Below, one piece after another: positions 17,120 through 25,343 of a stretch of DNA of 64,000 bases. The DNA lies in assembly GCF_051200825.1 (NCBI RefSeq), contig NZ_CP195158.1, forward strand, positions 806,001 through 870,000, given 5' to 3'. The notes under the pieces are model-generated. The model saw only the letters and a list, made by a program, of their open reading frames with translations, did no database searches and was not told the origin of the DNA. The DNA is from Formosa sp030427735. Its GTDB lineage: Bacteria; Bacteroidota; Bacteroidia; Flavobacteriales; Flavobacteriaceae. Positions within the stretch are counted from its first letter, which is position 1; each line of letters opens with the position of its first letter. Made by a program: the position numbers and the translations under genes.

Positions 17120-17767
17120 TTGAAGAACAGCATAAATATAAGTTTGTATTCCAGATGGTACCTTAGTGTATTTGTAATAGCATTGTTTGCCTTTGGCACG
17201 GTGTCGAGCAGTACACAGGAGGTTGTACCTAATCAGGAAATCGTTTTTCAATTTACCAGTCGCATCGTTTCTCAGGATCAAGCTAATTTGGCTATTGAAA
17301 CTGTAAAAGCTCAGTTAGAAGAAATTGGCGTAGACTGTATTCAGGTTAATAAGGCCGATAGTGGCGAAGTAAAAATAACCTATTTCAGTCATAACGATGT
17401 CAATAGTATAAAACAAATACTATCCGATAACGAAACACTTACTTTAGAAGATAGCGAGACGCAAATCCCAGAATTCCCTTCATCATCTAAAACAGTATCG
17501 TATAACTTAGATGTTAATGAAATTCATGCCTCTCATGATTTTTCGTTCGAAAAAAGTGGTAAAGTTGCTGTAGAATTTAAGTCTGCTTACAATAGATTAT
17601 TTACTGCTAACGAATGTGTTTTTCCTAATTTAATAGATTTCAGTGCGGTAAATCTTCAGGTTTTAGTGGCCTATAAATATTACCAAACTGTAGCGTTTGG
17701 AATCGATAATCTGTATAGAACCATTCCAGAGGTAAGGGCAGGCCCTTCTTTTAAAATGTTTGTGTAA
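17120..17767 (+). CDS. Unknown exported protein upstream of secDF
   Basis: I do not recognise this 215-residue protein. An N-terminal hydrophobic segment (about 13-28, YLSVFVIALFAFGTVSSS) acts as a signal peptide or anchor. Residues about 38-105 have the secondary-structure rhythm and several residues of the first periplasmic domain of SecD (AIETVKAQLEEIGVDCIQV, then SGEVKI and DVNSIKQIL). The second half holds an aromatic-rich region ending in RAGPSFKMFV. The start is TTG at 17120; an upstream ATG is not available in frame. The gene lies 210 bp before secDF, which has its own promoter, so cotranscription is not required. Confidence 0.7.
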   Translation: MKNSINISLYSRWYLSVFVIALFAFGTVSSSTQEVVPNQEIVFQFTSRIVSQDQANLAIETVKAQLEEIGVDCIQVNKADSGEVKITYFSHNDVNSIKQILSDNETLTLEDSETQIPEFPSSSKTVSYNLDVNEIHASHDFSFEKSGKVAVEFKSAYNRLFTANECVFPNLIDFSAVNLQVLVAYKYYQTVAFGIDNLYRTIPEVRAGPSFKMFV

Positions 17768-17913
17768 TAGCAAAACGCTTAACGCAAATAACTTCCTGAA
17801 AAACGGTTTAAAATTATGACAAATTTACCCATCAAGGTAATTTGGGTTCTAAACCGGTGGTCGACTCTACATGCGGCCAAAACAACTTAAAATACAATAA
17901 ACTAAAAATTAAA

Positions 17914-17943
17914 TTGTCTAGTTACAGGTAAATTTTATATTTG
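17914..17943 (+). promoter_or_regulatory. Promoter of secDF
   Basis: TTG (17914-17916), a 19-bp spacer and TATATTTG (17936-17943) match both elements of the Bacteroidota promoter. The secDF ATG follows 34 bp downstream. Confidence 0.7.
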
Positions 17944-17977
17944 CCCGATTTAAAAAATTAGACTAAAATATAAAATA

Positions 17978-20947
17978 ATGCAAAACAAAGGATTAGTAAA
18001 ACTATTCGCCATTTTGTTTGGATTAGTAAGTATTTATCAATTGTCGTTTACATTTAAAGCTAATAGTGTAGAAAACAATGCTAAAGAATTTGCTAATGGC
18101 GATGCTGTTAAAGAACGCAAGTATTTAGATTCGCTTGCAAACGAAAAAGTATTTAATTTAGGAATCGCAGATTACACCTATAACGAGGTTAAGGATAAGG
18201 CGATGAATTTAGGGCTTGACCTTAAAGGGGGAATTAACGTTATTCTTCAGGTATCTGTAAAAGACATCTTAAAAGGTTTGGCAGACCACACTAACGATCC
18301 TGTATTCAACAAGGCTTTAGACGATGCTTCAGAATTACAAAAAAACAGTCAGAATACATATTTAGAGGACTTTTTTATTGCTTTCGATAAAATTAAAGGT
18401 GATACTAAATTAGCGTCACCAGACATTTTTGCGAACAGAACCTTAAGCGAAGAAATTACTTTCGATATGAGCGATGATCAGGTAAAGCCTATCATTTCAA
18501 GAAAAATAGACGAGTCTATCGTTTCTGCTTTCGAAGTATTACGTAAGCGTATTGATGAGTTTGGGGTAACATCGCCAAACATTCAGCGTTTAGGAGAGTC
18601 TGGTCGTATTTTAGTGGAATTACCAGGTGTAAAAGACGTAGAGCGTGCTAAAAAATTATTACAAAGTACAGCTCAGTTAGAATTCTGGGATGCTTACAAA
18701 GGAGAGCAAATGATTCCTTTTATTGTTCAGGCTAATAATGTGTTGAAGGAAGAAGTAAAAGCTGATACTGATACTACCGAAGTAGCCGATGCAGAAAACG
18801 CAGATAGCGATTCTCAAATTGATGAGTTATTAGGTGAAGCAGAAACAGACTCTACGAGCGTTGCTGCAAACCCGTTATTAGATTTAATTGCTGGGCAAGG
18901 ATACCAAGGAGGTCCTGTAATTGCAAAATTCCGCGAGCAAGACAAACAAACTGTTTTAGATTATTTAAACCGTCCGTCGGTAAGAGCATTATTACCAGCA
19001 GAGCAGCGTTATGCTAAGTTTGCATTTGGTATGCCAGAAAAAAACAGCGAGTTGGTAGACTTATACGCTTTAATTGGTAACAGAGAGAATGTTCCACCTT
19101 TAAGTGGAGCTGTTATTACTAATGCTACCCAACAATACGATCAATTAGGTAAGCCAGCAGTATCTATGCAAATGAATGGTAAAGGTGCTAAGATTTGGGA
19201 AGAAATGACAAGTAAAGCGTATTCGCAAGGGAGCCAAATTGCCATCGCTTTAGATGACATTGTGTATTCAGCTCCAGGAGTGCATACTGGTCCTATTGCC
19301 GGTGGTAGCTCAGAAATTTCAGGAAACTTTACTTTAAACGAAGCGGTAGATTTAGCTAACGTTTTACGTGCGGGTAAATTACCAGCTTCGGCTGATATTA
19401 TCCAGAGTGAAGTTGTTGGGCCTTCTTTAGGTCAAGAAGCTATAGATAGTGGTAAAATATCGTTCCTTATCGCATTAGCCTTAGTATTATTATGGATGGT
19501 TTTCTATTATGGTAAAGCAGGTGCTTTTGCAGACATAGCAATGCTTTTAAACATTGTTTTAATTTTTGGAGTACTATCTGGTTTAGGAGCCGTATTAACT
19601 TTACCTGGTATTGCCGGTATTGTATTAACAATTGGTATGTCGGTAGATGCGAACGTACTGATTTACGAGCGTATTCGTGAAGAGATTGGTAACGGTAAAG
19701 GGCAGCGAGAAGCTATCCAAGATGGTTTTAGCAACGCTTTATCTTCAATTTTAGATGCTAACATTACAACAGGTTTAACGGCTATTATATTATTTGTTTT
19801 TGGTACAGGACCAATTAAAGGTTTTGCAACTACTTTATTAATAGGTATTGTAACGTCGTTATTTACTGCTATTTTTATAACAAGATTATTAATAGACTGG
19901 TATGTAAACAGAGGCGGTCAGTTAAATTTCTCTACAGGTATTACTAAAAATTTATTTAGAAATATTAATATAGAATTCCTTAAAAAGCGTAAAGTAGCTT
20001 ACATTATATCGGGTACTTTATTAGTAATTAGTATTGGATCTTTATTAACAAACGGATTAGATCAAGGTGTAGATTTTGTAGGAGGTAGAAATTATCAAGT
20101 ACGTTTCTCGCAAGCTGTAAGTCCATCAGAATTAGTGCCAAGTTTATCTGAAGCTTTTGGTAGCGCCGATGCTAAAACTTTTGGTAATGCTAACCAAGTA
20201 AAAATTACTACAAAGTATAAAGTAAACGAAACGAGTGCCGAAGTAGATGAAGAAATAAGACAATCACTTTACAATACGTTACAACCGCATTTAGAAGGTA
20301 TTTCTTACGATGAATTTATCAGCGATGATGCTCATAAAACAGTAGGGTTAATGAAATCTTACAAAGTAAGTCCAACTATTGCAGACGACATTAAGAAAGA
20401 ATCGTTCTGGGCAGTATTAGGATCTTTAATTGTAGTGTTCTTATACATCTTATTCCGTTTCAAAAAATGGCAATACTCTTTAGGTGCTGTTGCTGCGGTA
20501 TTCCACGATGTTATTATCGTTTTAGGGGTATTCTCTTTAACGTACAAGTTTATGCCATTTAACATGGAAATCGATCAGGCTTTCATTGCGGCTATCTTAA
20601 CTGTAATTGGTTACTCGTTAAACGATACAGTGGTTGTATTCGATAGAATTCGTGAGTATTTCCACGAGCATACAGGATGGAACTTAAATAAAGTTGTAAA
20701 CGTATCTTTAAGCAGTACACTCAGTAGAACCTTAAATACCTCGTTAACAACTTTAGTGGTGTTATTGGCCATTTTCATTTTTGGAGGCGACTCTATTAGA
20801 GGATTTATGTTTGCCTTAATAGTTGGTGTAATTGTAGGTACCTACTCGTCATTATTTATTGCAACACCTATTATGTACGATAGTTTAGATAGATCTGAAA
20901 AGAAGAAGAAATTAAACACTAGCGCAGAAGAAGTTCCTGTAGCTTAA
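17978..20947 (+). CDS. secDF: Fused protein translocase subunit SecDF
   Basis: SecDF uses the proton gradient to help pull secreted proteins out of the SecYEG channel. The 989 residues fuse SecD (about 1-640) to SecF (about 660-985). SecD shows an N-terminal membrane helix, LGLDLKGGINVILQV (about 75-89), the P1 periplasmic head, and the membrane core with GMSVDANVLIYERIREE. SecF shows GVDFVGGRNYQV (about 695-706) and GYSLNDTVVVFDRIRE. Each half has six predicted helices. An Asp/Glu-rich insertion (about 260-305) in the SecD head region is typical of Bacteroidota members. yajC is not adjacent. Confidence 0.96.
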   Translation: MQNKGLVKLFAILFGLVSIYQLSFTFKANSVENNAKEFANGDAVKERKYLDSLANEKVFNLGIADYTYNEVKDKAMNLGLDLKGGINVILQVSVKDILKGLADHTNDPVFNKALDDASELQKNSQNTYLEDFFIAFDKIKGDTKLASPDIFANRTLSEEITFDMSDDQVKPIISRKIDESIVSAFEVLRKRIDEFGVTSPNIQRLGESGRILVELPGVKDVERAKKLLQSTAQLEFWDAYKGEQMIPFIVQANNVLKEEVKADTDTTEVADAENADSDSQIDELLGEAETDSTSVAANPLLDLIAGQGYQGGPVIAKFREQDKQTVLDYLNRPSVRALLPAEQRYAKFAFGMPEKNSELVDLYALIGNRENVPPLSGAVITNATQQYDQLGKPAVSMQMNGKGAKIWEEMTSKAYSQGSQIAIALDDIVYSAPGVHTGPIAGGSSEISGNFTLNEAVDLANVLRAGKLPASADIIQSEVVGPSLGQEAIDSGKISFLIALALVLLWMVFYYGKAGAFADIAMLLNIVLIFGVLSGLGAVLTLPGIAGIVLTIGMSVDANVLIYERIREEIGNGKGQREAIQDGFSNALSSILDANITTGLTAIILFVFGTGPIKGFATTLLIGIVTSLFTAIFITRLLIDWYVNRGGQLNFSTGITKNLFRNINIEFLKKRKVAYIISGTLLVISIGSLLTNGLDQGVDFVGGRNYQVRFSQAVSPSELVPSLSEAFGSADAKTFGNANQVKITTKYKVNETSAEVDEEIRQSLYNTLQPHLEGISYDEFISDDAHKTVGLMKSYKVSPTIADDIKKESFWAVLGSLIVVFLYILFRFKKWQYSLGAVAAVFHDVIIVLGVFSLTYKFMPFNMEIDQAFIAAILTVIGYSLNDTVVVFDRIREYFHEHTGWNLNKVVNVSLSSTLSRTLNTSLTTLVVLLAIFIFGGDSIRGFMFALIVGVIVGTYSSLFIATPIMYDSLDRSEKKKKLNTSAEEVPVA

Positions 20948-20970
20948 GGTTTAATCGCTTTAAAATAATT

Positions 20971-21008
20971 AACCCCATCAAAAGCATATCTTTTGATGGG
21001 GTTTTTTT
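20971..21008 (+). terminator. Intrinsic terminator after secDF
   Basis: CCCCATCAAAAG pairs perfectly with CTTTTGATGGGG over a CATAT loop and is followed by a run of T. Confidence 0.92.
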
Positions 21009-21040
21009 ATAGTTGATTTTTTTAGGATTTAATAAATGAA

Positions 21041-21070
21041 ACAGACTGTTTAAAAAGTAAAGTAGTCTGT
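21041..21070. other. Hairpin in the secDF-DUF192 gap
   Basis: ACAGACT (21041-21047) pairs with AGTCTGT (21064-21070) over a 16-nt A-rich loop. The gap of about 220 bp after the secDF terminator otherwise holds no convincing gene or promoter. A second short inverted repeat, CCTAG/CTAGG, lies at about 21187-21214 close to the end of the DUF192 gene. Confidence 0.35.
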
Positions 21071-21227
21071 CATTTTAGAATTTATTCAGAGTTTCATAAA
21101 GTTGAAAATCAATAATTATGAGAATTTGAAATTGAAGAATCGATGAAGTTAAATAAGTTTAGATTGACGGAAATTCAATTTTTATGCCTAGTAGTTTGTC
21201 AAGTCCCTCTAGGCGATATTTTGCAAT

Positions 21228-21737
21228 TTAATTGTTGAATTCTGAAAACGAAATAGAATCGCCTGCTTTTAAATTCCATGCATCCGAAAGTCCGGCATTT
21301 ACTTCCAACACATACATCGCGCCACCTTCAGAAAGTAACGAGGCTTCATCCATAGGTTTCGCGTATTTTTGAAAACTATCTATAGTCCTGTCAGCTTTAA
21401 TGTAAATTAAATCTAATGCAAATTGGGTGTTTTTCATGTAAAACGAACGGCGCGTTTCGTCAGGAAAAACAAAAAGCATACCTTGACTATCCAGCATACT
21501 CGTTCTGTACATTAAGCCAGTTTCTCTGTCGTAATCGGTATCGGCAATTTCTATGTCTAAAGTTTGTATTACCGAATCGGTTTTCGCTTTAAAAATAGAT
21601 AGTTCTGCTTCTTTGGTAAAATGCACTTCTACCGGTTTAATAGGGGCAGATTTAGAAGTTTCTTTACAACTAGCGCAACATAACACACTTATAACGGCCG
21701 AAGTTAAAAAGGTGTTTGTAAGTGTTTTTGTTTTCAT
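21228..21737 (-). CDS. DUF192 lipoprotein
   Basis: The 169-residue protein has a lipoprotein signal peptide (lipobox LCCASC) and a DUF192 domain: DRETGLMYRTSMLDSQGMLF (about 86-105), RRSFYMKNTQFALDLIYI (about 113-130) and the C-terminal VLEVNAGLSDAWNLKAGD. DUF192 proteins are small secreted beta-barrels of unknown role; the Met-rich and aromatic pocket is conserved. The ATG at 21737 is chosen because it places the signal peptide at the N-terminus, whereas the longer frame runs into lgt. It follows lgt by 20 bp, so the lipoprotein and its modifying enzyme are cotranscribed. Confidence 0.9.
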   Translation of the reverse strand: MKTKTLTNTFLTSAVISVLCCASCKETSKSAPIKPVEVHFTKEAELSIFKAKTDSVIQTLDIEIADTDYDRETGLMYRTSMLDSQGMLFVFPDETRRSFYMKNTQFALDLIYIKADRTIDSFQKYAKPMDEASLLSEGGAMYVLEVNAGLSDAWNLKAGDSISFSEFNN

Positions 21738-21757
21738 GCTACACAAGTTACTAAAGA

Positions 21758-22684
21758 TTAGGCTAACTTTTCTTTCCCTTTGTAAATAAACATAAAATAT
21801 AAGCCTATCAATATAAATGGAATGCTTAACCATTGTCCTGTGTTAAGTGCCCACGAGGCACGATCGTCTACTTGGGCTTCTTTAACAAACTCTACAAAAA
21901 ATCTAATAGTCCAAAGGAGCACTAGAAACAGCCCAAACAAAAAGCCAGGATTGTCTTTTTTAGTTGTTTTGCTATATAATGTCGATAGTATAATAAACAC
22001 GACAAGATAACAGGCCGATTCGTATAATTGAGCCGCATGTCTGTAAGGAACAGCATCTAATAAATTTTGAAACTGCGGATTGTTGGCAATGGCGTTATAA
22101 GCGTCCTTTGGGTTTTTTATGCCTGTTAATTGTACGGCCTCTCGCTTGCTGTATTCGTCTTGAATAAAGCGTACACCCAGATTAGAATCTGTAACTTTTC
22201 CTATAATTTCTGAGTTGATGAAATTTCCAATTCTAATAAAAATAGCACCTAAAGATACCGGAATAACTATACGATCTAAAATCCAGATAAGCGATTTGTA
22301 CTTGTATTTACGTCGGTATAAATACATGCCTATAATTATGCCAATAGCGGCACCATGACTTGCCAATCCTTGAAAACCTGTGAATTCAAGTTCTGGTTTG
22401 GTGCGAATTGGTAAAAAGATGCTTAAAAAGTCTTGTTGTATTAATTCTGGCTGGTAAAAAAATACATGTCCTAAACGAGCACCTATCATGGTTGCTAATA
22501 CTGTGTAAATAAAAAGCGGATCTAAATACTCTAACGATACGTGTTCTTTTTCGTAAATACGCTTCATAACGTAAAAACCCAATAAAAAGGCGGTTACCCA
22601 CATTAAACTGTAAAAATGAAGCTGAAAATTTCCAATAATATCAATTCCTGTGGTCGGATTCCAATCGAATTTTAAAACGTGCAT
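21758..22684 (-). CDS. lgt: Prolipoprotein diacylglyceryl transferase Lgt
   Basis: Lgt attaches diacylglycerol from phosphatidylglycerol to the lipobox cysteine of prolipoproteins in the inner membrane. The 308 residues contain seven hydrophobic helices. Family signatures are ATMIGARLGHVFFYQPE (about 66-82), GFQGLASHGAAIGIIIGMYL (about 104-123) with the essential His, and IFIRIGNFINSEIIG (about 148-162) with the signature RxGNFxNSE. Insertion of about 40 residues before YRHAAQLYES is common in Bacteroidota. It lies between yidD (79 bp) and the DUF192 lipoprotein (20 bp). Confidence 0.94.
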   Translation of the reverse strand: MHVLKFDWNPTTGIDIIGNFQLHFYSLMWVTAFLLGFYVMKRIYEKEHVSLEYLDPLFIYTVLATMIGARLGHVFFYQPELIQQDFLSIFLPIRTKPELEFTGFQGLASHGAAIGIIIGMYLYRRKYKYKSLIWILDRIVIPVSLGAIFIRIGNFINSEIIGKVTDSNLGVRFIQDEYSKREAVQLTGIKNPKDAYNAIANNPQFQNLLDAVPYRHAAQLYESACYLVVFIILSTLYSKTTKKDNPGFLFGLFLVLLWTIRFFVEFVKEAQVDDRASWALNTGQWLSIPFILIGLYFMFIYKGKEKLA

Positions 22685-22763
22685 AGATTTATTTTTTCAA
22701 TGCGTAAATATAGACATTTGATTAGGTATACAAAAAGTTTAGGCTGTTAACACATCTTAATTT

Positions 22764-22985
22764 TTAAGGTACAGGGTCGTAACCAGAGCCTCCCCAAGGG
22801 TGACAGCTTAAAATGCGTTTAATACCAAGCCATCCACCTTTAAATAATCCATGCTTTAATAATGCTTCTTTGGTGTATTGCGAGCATGTTGGCGCATATC
22901 TGCACGAAGCAGGAAATAGGGGAGATATCGCCGTTTGATATATTTTGATAATGAATAAAAAGGGTGCGATTAAAATACGTTTCAT
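22764..22985 (-). CDS. yidD: Membrane protein insertion efficiency factor YidD
   Basis: YidD is a small peripheral membrane protein that aids YidC-dependent insertion. The 73-residue product has an N-terminal amphipathic/hydrophobic helix (MKRILIAPFLFIIKIYQ), the family motif SPLFPASCRYAPTCSQYTKE (about 21-40) with three Cys, and the C-terminal CHPWGGSGYDPVP. The ATG at 22985 is preferred over a TTG six codons upstream because that TTG lies inside the cysS terminator stem. The gene is downstream of cysS. Confidence 0.93.
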   Translation of the reverse strand: MKRILIAPFLFIIKIYQTAISPLFPASCRYAPTCSQYTKEALLKHGLFKGGWLGIKRILSCHPWGGSGYDPVP

Positions 22986-22988
22986 GGC

Positions 22989-23020
22989 AAAAAAAACGGA
23001 CAAGTGTTTTGCTTGTCCGT
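22989..23020 (-). terminator. Terminator of cysS, abutting the yidD start
   Basis: On the minus strand ACGGACAAG (23020-23012) pairs with CTTGTCCGT (23004-22996) and is followed by a T run that ends 3 nt before the yidD ATG. yidD expression would need read-through or a promoter I cannot see. Confidence 0.8.
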
Positions 23021-23036
23021 TGTGTATTATTATTGT

Positions 23037-24521
23037 TTAGTTTGTAGAAAAAGTAGTGCCGTCTTTACCGTCGTTTAATTGAATGCCAACAGCGGCAAGT
23101 TCGTCTCTAATTTTATCAGATAATGCAAAGTCTTTGTTGGCTCTAGCTTCTTGGCGGAGTTGTATTAATAATTCTACAGCTCCAGATAGTTTGCCTTCTC
23201 CTGCTTCATTTGCACTGCCAGATACCAAACCTAAAACGTCAAAAGTAAATGTGTTTATTGTGGTTTTAAGTAGATCTAAATCCGTTTTAGAAATAGTAGC
23301 TTTATTGTCTTTTATTTGATTGATGACTTTAACAGCCTCGAATAAATTTGCAATTAAAATAGGCGTGTTAAAATCGTCGTTCATGGCGTCGTAACACTTT
23401 TGTTTCCAATCGGTAATGTTAACAGACGATGTTTCGTTGGTTTTTAAGTTGTCTAAATCTGCAATAGCATCCATAAGACGATTAAACCCTTTTTCGCTTG
23501 CCAATAAACCGTTATTGGTAAAGTCTAAAACGCTTCTGTAGTGGGCTTGTAGCATAAAAAATCTTGCAACGCCAGCACTGTAAGCTTGTGTGATATGCGG
23601 ATTATCTCCTGTAAATATTTCTTCGGGAAGAATAAAATTACCCGTAGACTTGGCCATTTTTTTACCATTCATAATTAACATATTGGCGTGCATCCAATAG
23701 TTAACTGGCGATTGGTGGTTGCAAGCTTCTGCCTGCGCGATTTCGCATTCGTGGTGCGGGAATTTTAAATCCATTCCGCCACCGTGTATATCAAAATGTT
23801 CGCCCAAATATTTTGTGCTCATGGCTGTACACTCTAAATGCCAACCAGGAAAACCGTCGCTCCAAGGCGATGGCCAACGCATAATGTGTTGAGGTTCGGC
23901 TTTTTTCCAAAGCGCAAAATCTTGCGGATTTTTTTTATCGCTCTGTCCGTCTAATTCTCGGGTGTTGTGTATTAAGTCTTCTACATTACGTTTGCTTAGC
24001 TTCCCGTAATTGTTGGTTTTGTTAAACTTTAAAACATCAAAATACACAGAGCCATTTACTTCGTAAGCAAAACCGTTGTCTATTATGGTTTTAATGAGTT
24101 CTATTTGTTCAATAATGTGTCCGGTAGCAGTAGGTTCTATGCTTGGCGGTAAAAAATTGAACTTATTTAAAATATTATGAAAATCTACAGTGTAACGTTG
24201 TACGACTTCCATAGGTTCTATTTGCTCTAAACGCGCTTTTTTTGCAATGCGGTCTTCGCCTTCATCGGCATCGTTTTCTAAATGTCCCGCATCTGTAATA
24301 TTACGTACATAGCGTACTTTGTAACCTAAATGTTTAAGGTACCTAAAAATAGTATCGAAAGACATAAAGGTTCTTACATTTCCTAAATGCACATTGCTAT
24401 AAACCGTTGGGCCGCAAACATACATGCCAACGTAACCGTCGTTTATGGGTGTAAAAGCTTCTTTTTGCCCGGAAAGTGAATTGTAAATTTTAATGCTTTG
24501 TTGCTTGTACAGCTGCGGCAT
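23037..24521 (-). CDS. cysS: Cysteinyl-tRNA synthetase
   Basis: CysS charges tRNA-Cys with cysteine. The 494 residues show the zinc-ligand CGPTVYSNVHLGN (about 35-47), which also contains the HIGH-like HLGN, the zinc and substrate segments GWHLECTAMS and FPHHECEIAQAEA (about 230-262), and KMSKS as KKMAKSTGNF (about 290-299). The C-terminal anticodon-binding helical part ends with the recognisable LRQEARANKDFALSDKIRDE. Length matches the bacterial family (about 460-495). It is 12 bp downstream of folE and probably cotranscribed with it. Confidence 0.95.
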   Translation of the reverse strand: MPQLYKQQSIKIYNSLSGQKEAFTPINDGYVGMYVCGPTVYSNVHLGNVRTFMSFDTIFRYLKHLGYKVRYVRNITDAGHLENDADEGEDRIAKKARLEQIEPMEVVQRYTVDFHNILNKFNFLPPSIEPTATGHIIEQIELIKTIIDNGFAYEVNGSVYFDVLKFNKTNNYGKLSKRNVEDLIHNTRELDGQSDKKNPQDFALWKKAEPQHIMRWPSPWSDGFPGWHLECTAMSTKYLGEHFDIHGGGMDLKFPHHECEIAQAEACNHQSPVNYWMHANMLIMNGKKMAKSTGNFILPEEIFTGDNPHITQAYSAGVARFFMLQAHYRSVLDFTNNGLLASEKGFNRLMDAIADLDNLKTNETSSVNITDWKQKCYDAMNDDFNTPILIANLFEAVKVINQIKDNKATISKTDLDLLKTTINTFTFDVLGLVSGSANEAGEGKLSGAVELLIQLRQEARANKDFALSDKIRDELAAVGIQLNDGKDGTTFSTN

Positions 24522-24533
24522 GATGCTTGTAAT

Positions 24534-25211
24534 TTAAAATTGAGTGTCTAAATTAATATAATTTAAGAATTCTTTACGGGTTTCGGCATCTTTAAATTTA
24601 CCACCAAATTCCGATGTTACTGTGCTGCTCTCGATGTCTCGTATACCTCTGGAGTTAACGCACAAATGTTTAGCATCTATTACACAAGCTACATCTTCTG
24701 TGTTTAGTACTTCTTGTAATTCTTTAACGATTTGTATTGTTAGGCGTTCTTGTACTTGCGGACGCTTGGCGTAGTAATCTACAATACGATTCATTTTAGA
24801 TAAACCAACAACATTGCCGTTAGAAATGTAAGCTACGTGTGCACGACCAACAATAGGTAAAAGGTGGTGTTCGCAGGTAGAATATACGGTAATGTTTTTT
24901 TCGACTAACATTTCGCCGTATTTGTATTTATTGTCGAAAGTTGAAGCGCTAGGTTTTCTGCTAGGGTCTAAACCTCCAAAAATTTCTTTTACAAACATTT
25001 TAGCCACGCGATTAGGCGTTCCTTTAAGGCTGTCGTCTGTAAGATCTAGGCCTAAGGTTTCCATAATATGTCGTACGTCGTCTTTTATGATTTCGATTTT
25101 TTCTTCGTTAGAAAGTTTAAAAGCATCGTCTCGCATTGGTGTATCTGCCGAAGTGCCAATGTGGTCGTCGCCTAAAGATTCAAATTCTTCTAATTTATTA
25201 TCCAATTTCAT
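24534..25211 (-). CDS. folE: GTP cyclohydrolase I
   Basis: FolE hydrolyses GTP to 7,8-dihydroneopterin triphosphate, the entry to folate and also to queuosine precursors. The 225-residue product has ITVYSTCEHHLLPIVGRAHV (about 108-127) with the zinc Cys-His ligands, KMNRIVDYYAKRPQVQERLT (about 140-159) and the third zinc Cys in KHLCVNSRGI. The first about 45 residues are acidic and less conserved. I chose ATG 25211 over an upstream TTG at 25217. A TATCTTTG promoter box is 29 bp upstream. cysS follows by 12 bp. Confidence 0.95.
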   Translation of the reverse strand: MKLDNKLEEFESLGDDHIGTSADTPMRDDAFKLSNEEKIEIIKDDVRHIMETLGLDLTDDSLKGTPNRVAKMFVKEIFGGLDPSRKPSASTFDNKYKYGEMLVEKNITVYSTCEHHLLPIVGRAHVAYISNGNVVGLSKMNRIVDYYAKRPQVQERLTIQIVKELQEVLNTEDVACVIDAKHLCVNSRGIRDIESSTVTSEFGGKFKDAETRKEFLNYINLDTQF

Positions 25212-25240
25212 TATCAAAAAAATAATTCTGTATTAATCTG

Positions 25241-25248
25241 CAAAGATA
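25241..25248 (-). promoter_or_regulatory. Promoter -7 box of folE-cysS
   Basis: TATCTTTG on the minus strand matches TAnnTTTG exactly; the predicted leader to the folE ATG is about 23 nt. Confidence 0.6.
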
Positions 25249-25343
25249 AGTAATTCCCTATTGAATAGGTCTGAATTGTTAAACATTTACAGGATAGGTG
25301 AATGAAGCGTCTTTTTAATGGTGTTGATGCAAAAGCTGTTATT

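Noticed and set aside
21738..21833. Longer N-terminus for the DUF192 protein
   Set aside because: It would overlap lgt by 76 bp and bury the lipoprotein signal peptide that begins at 21737.
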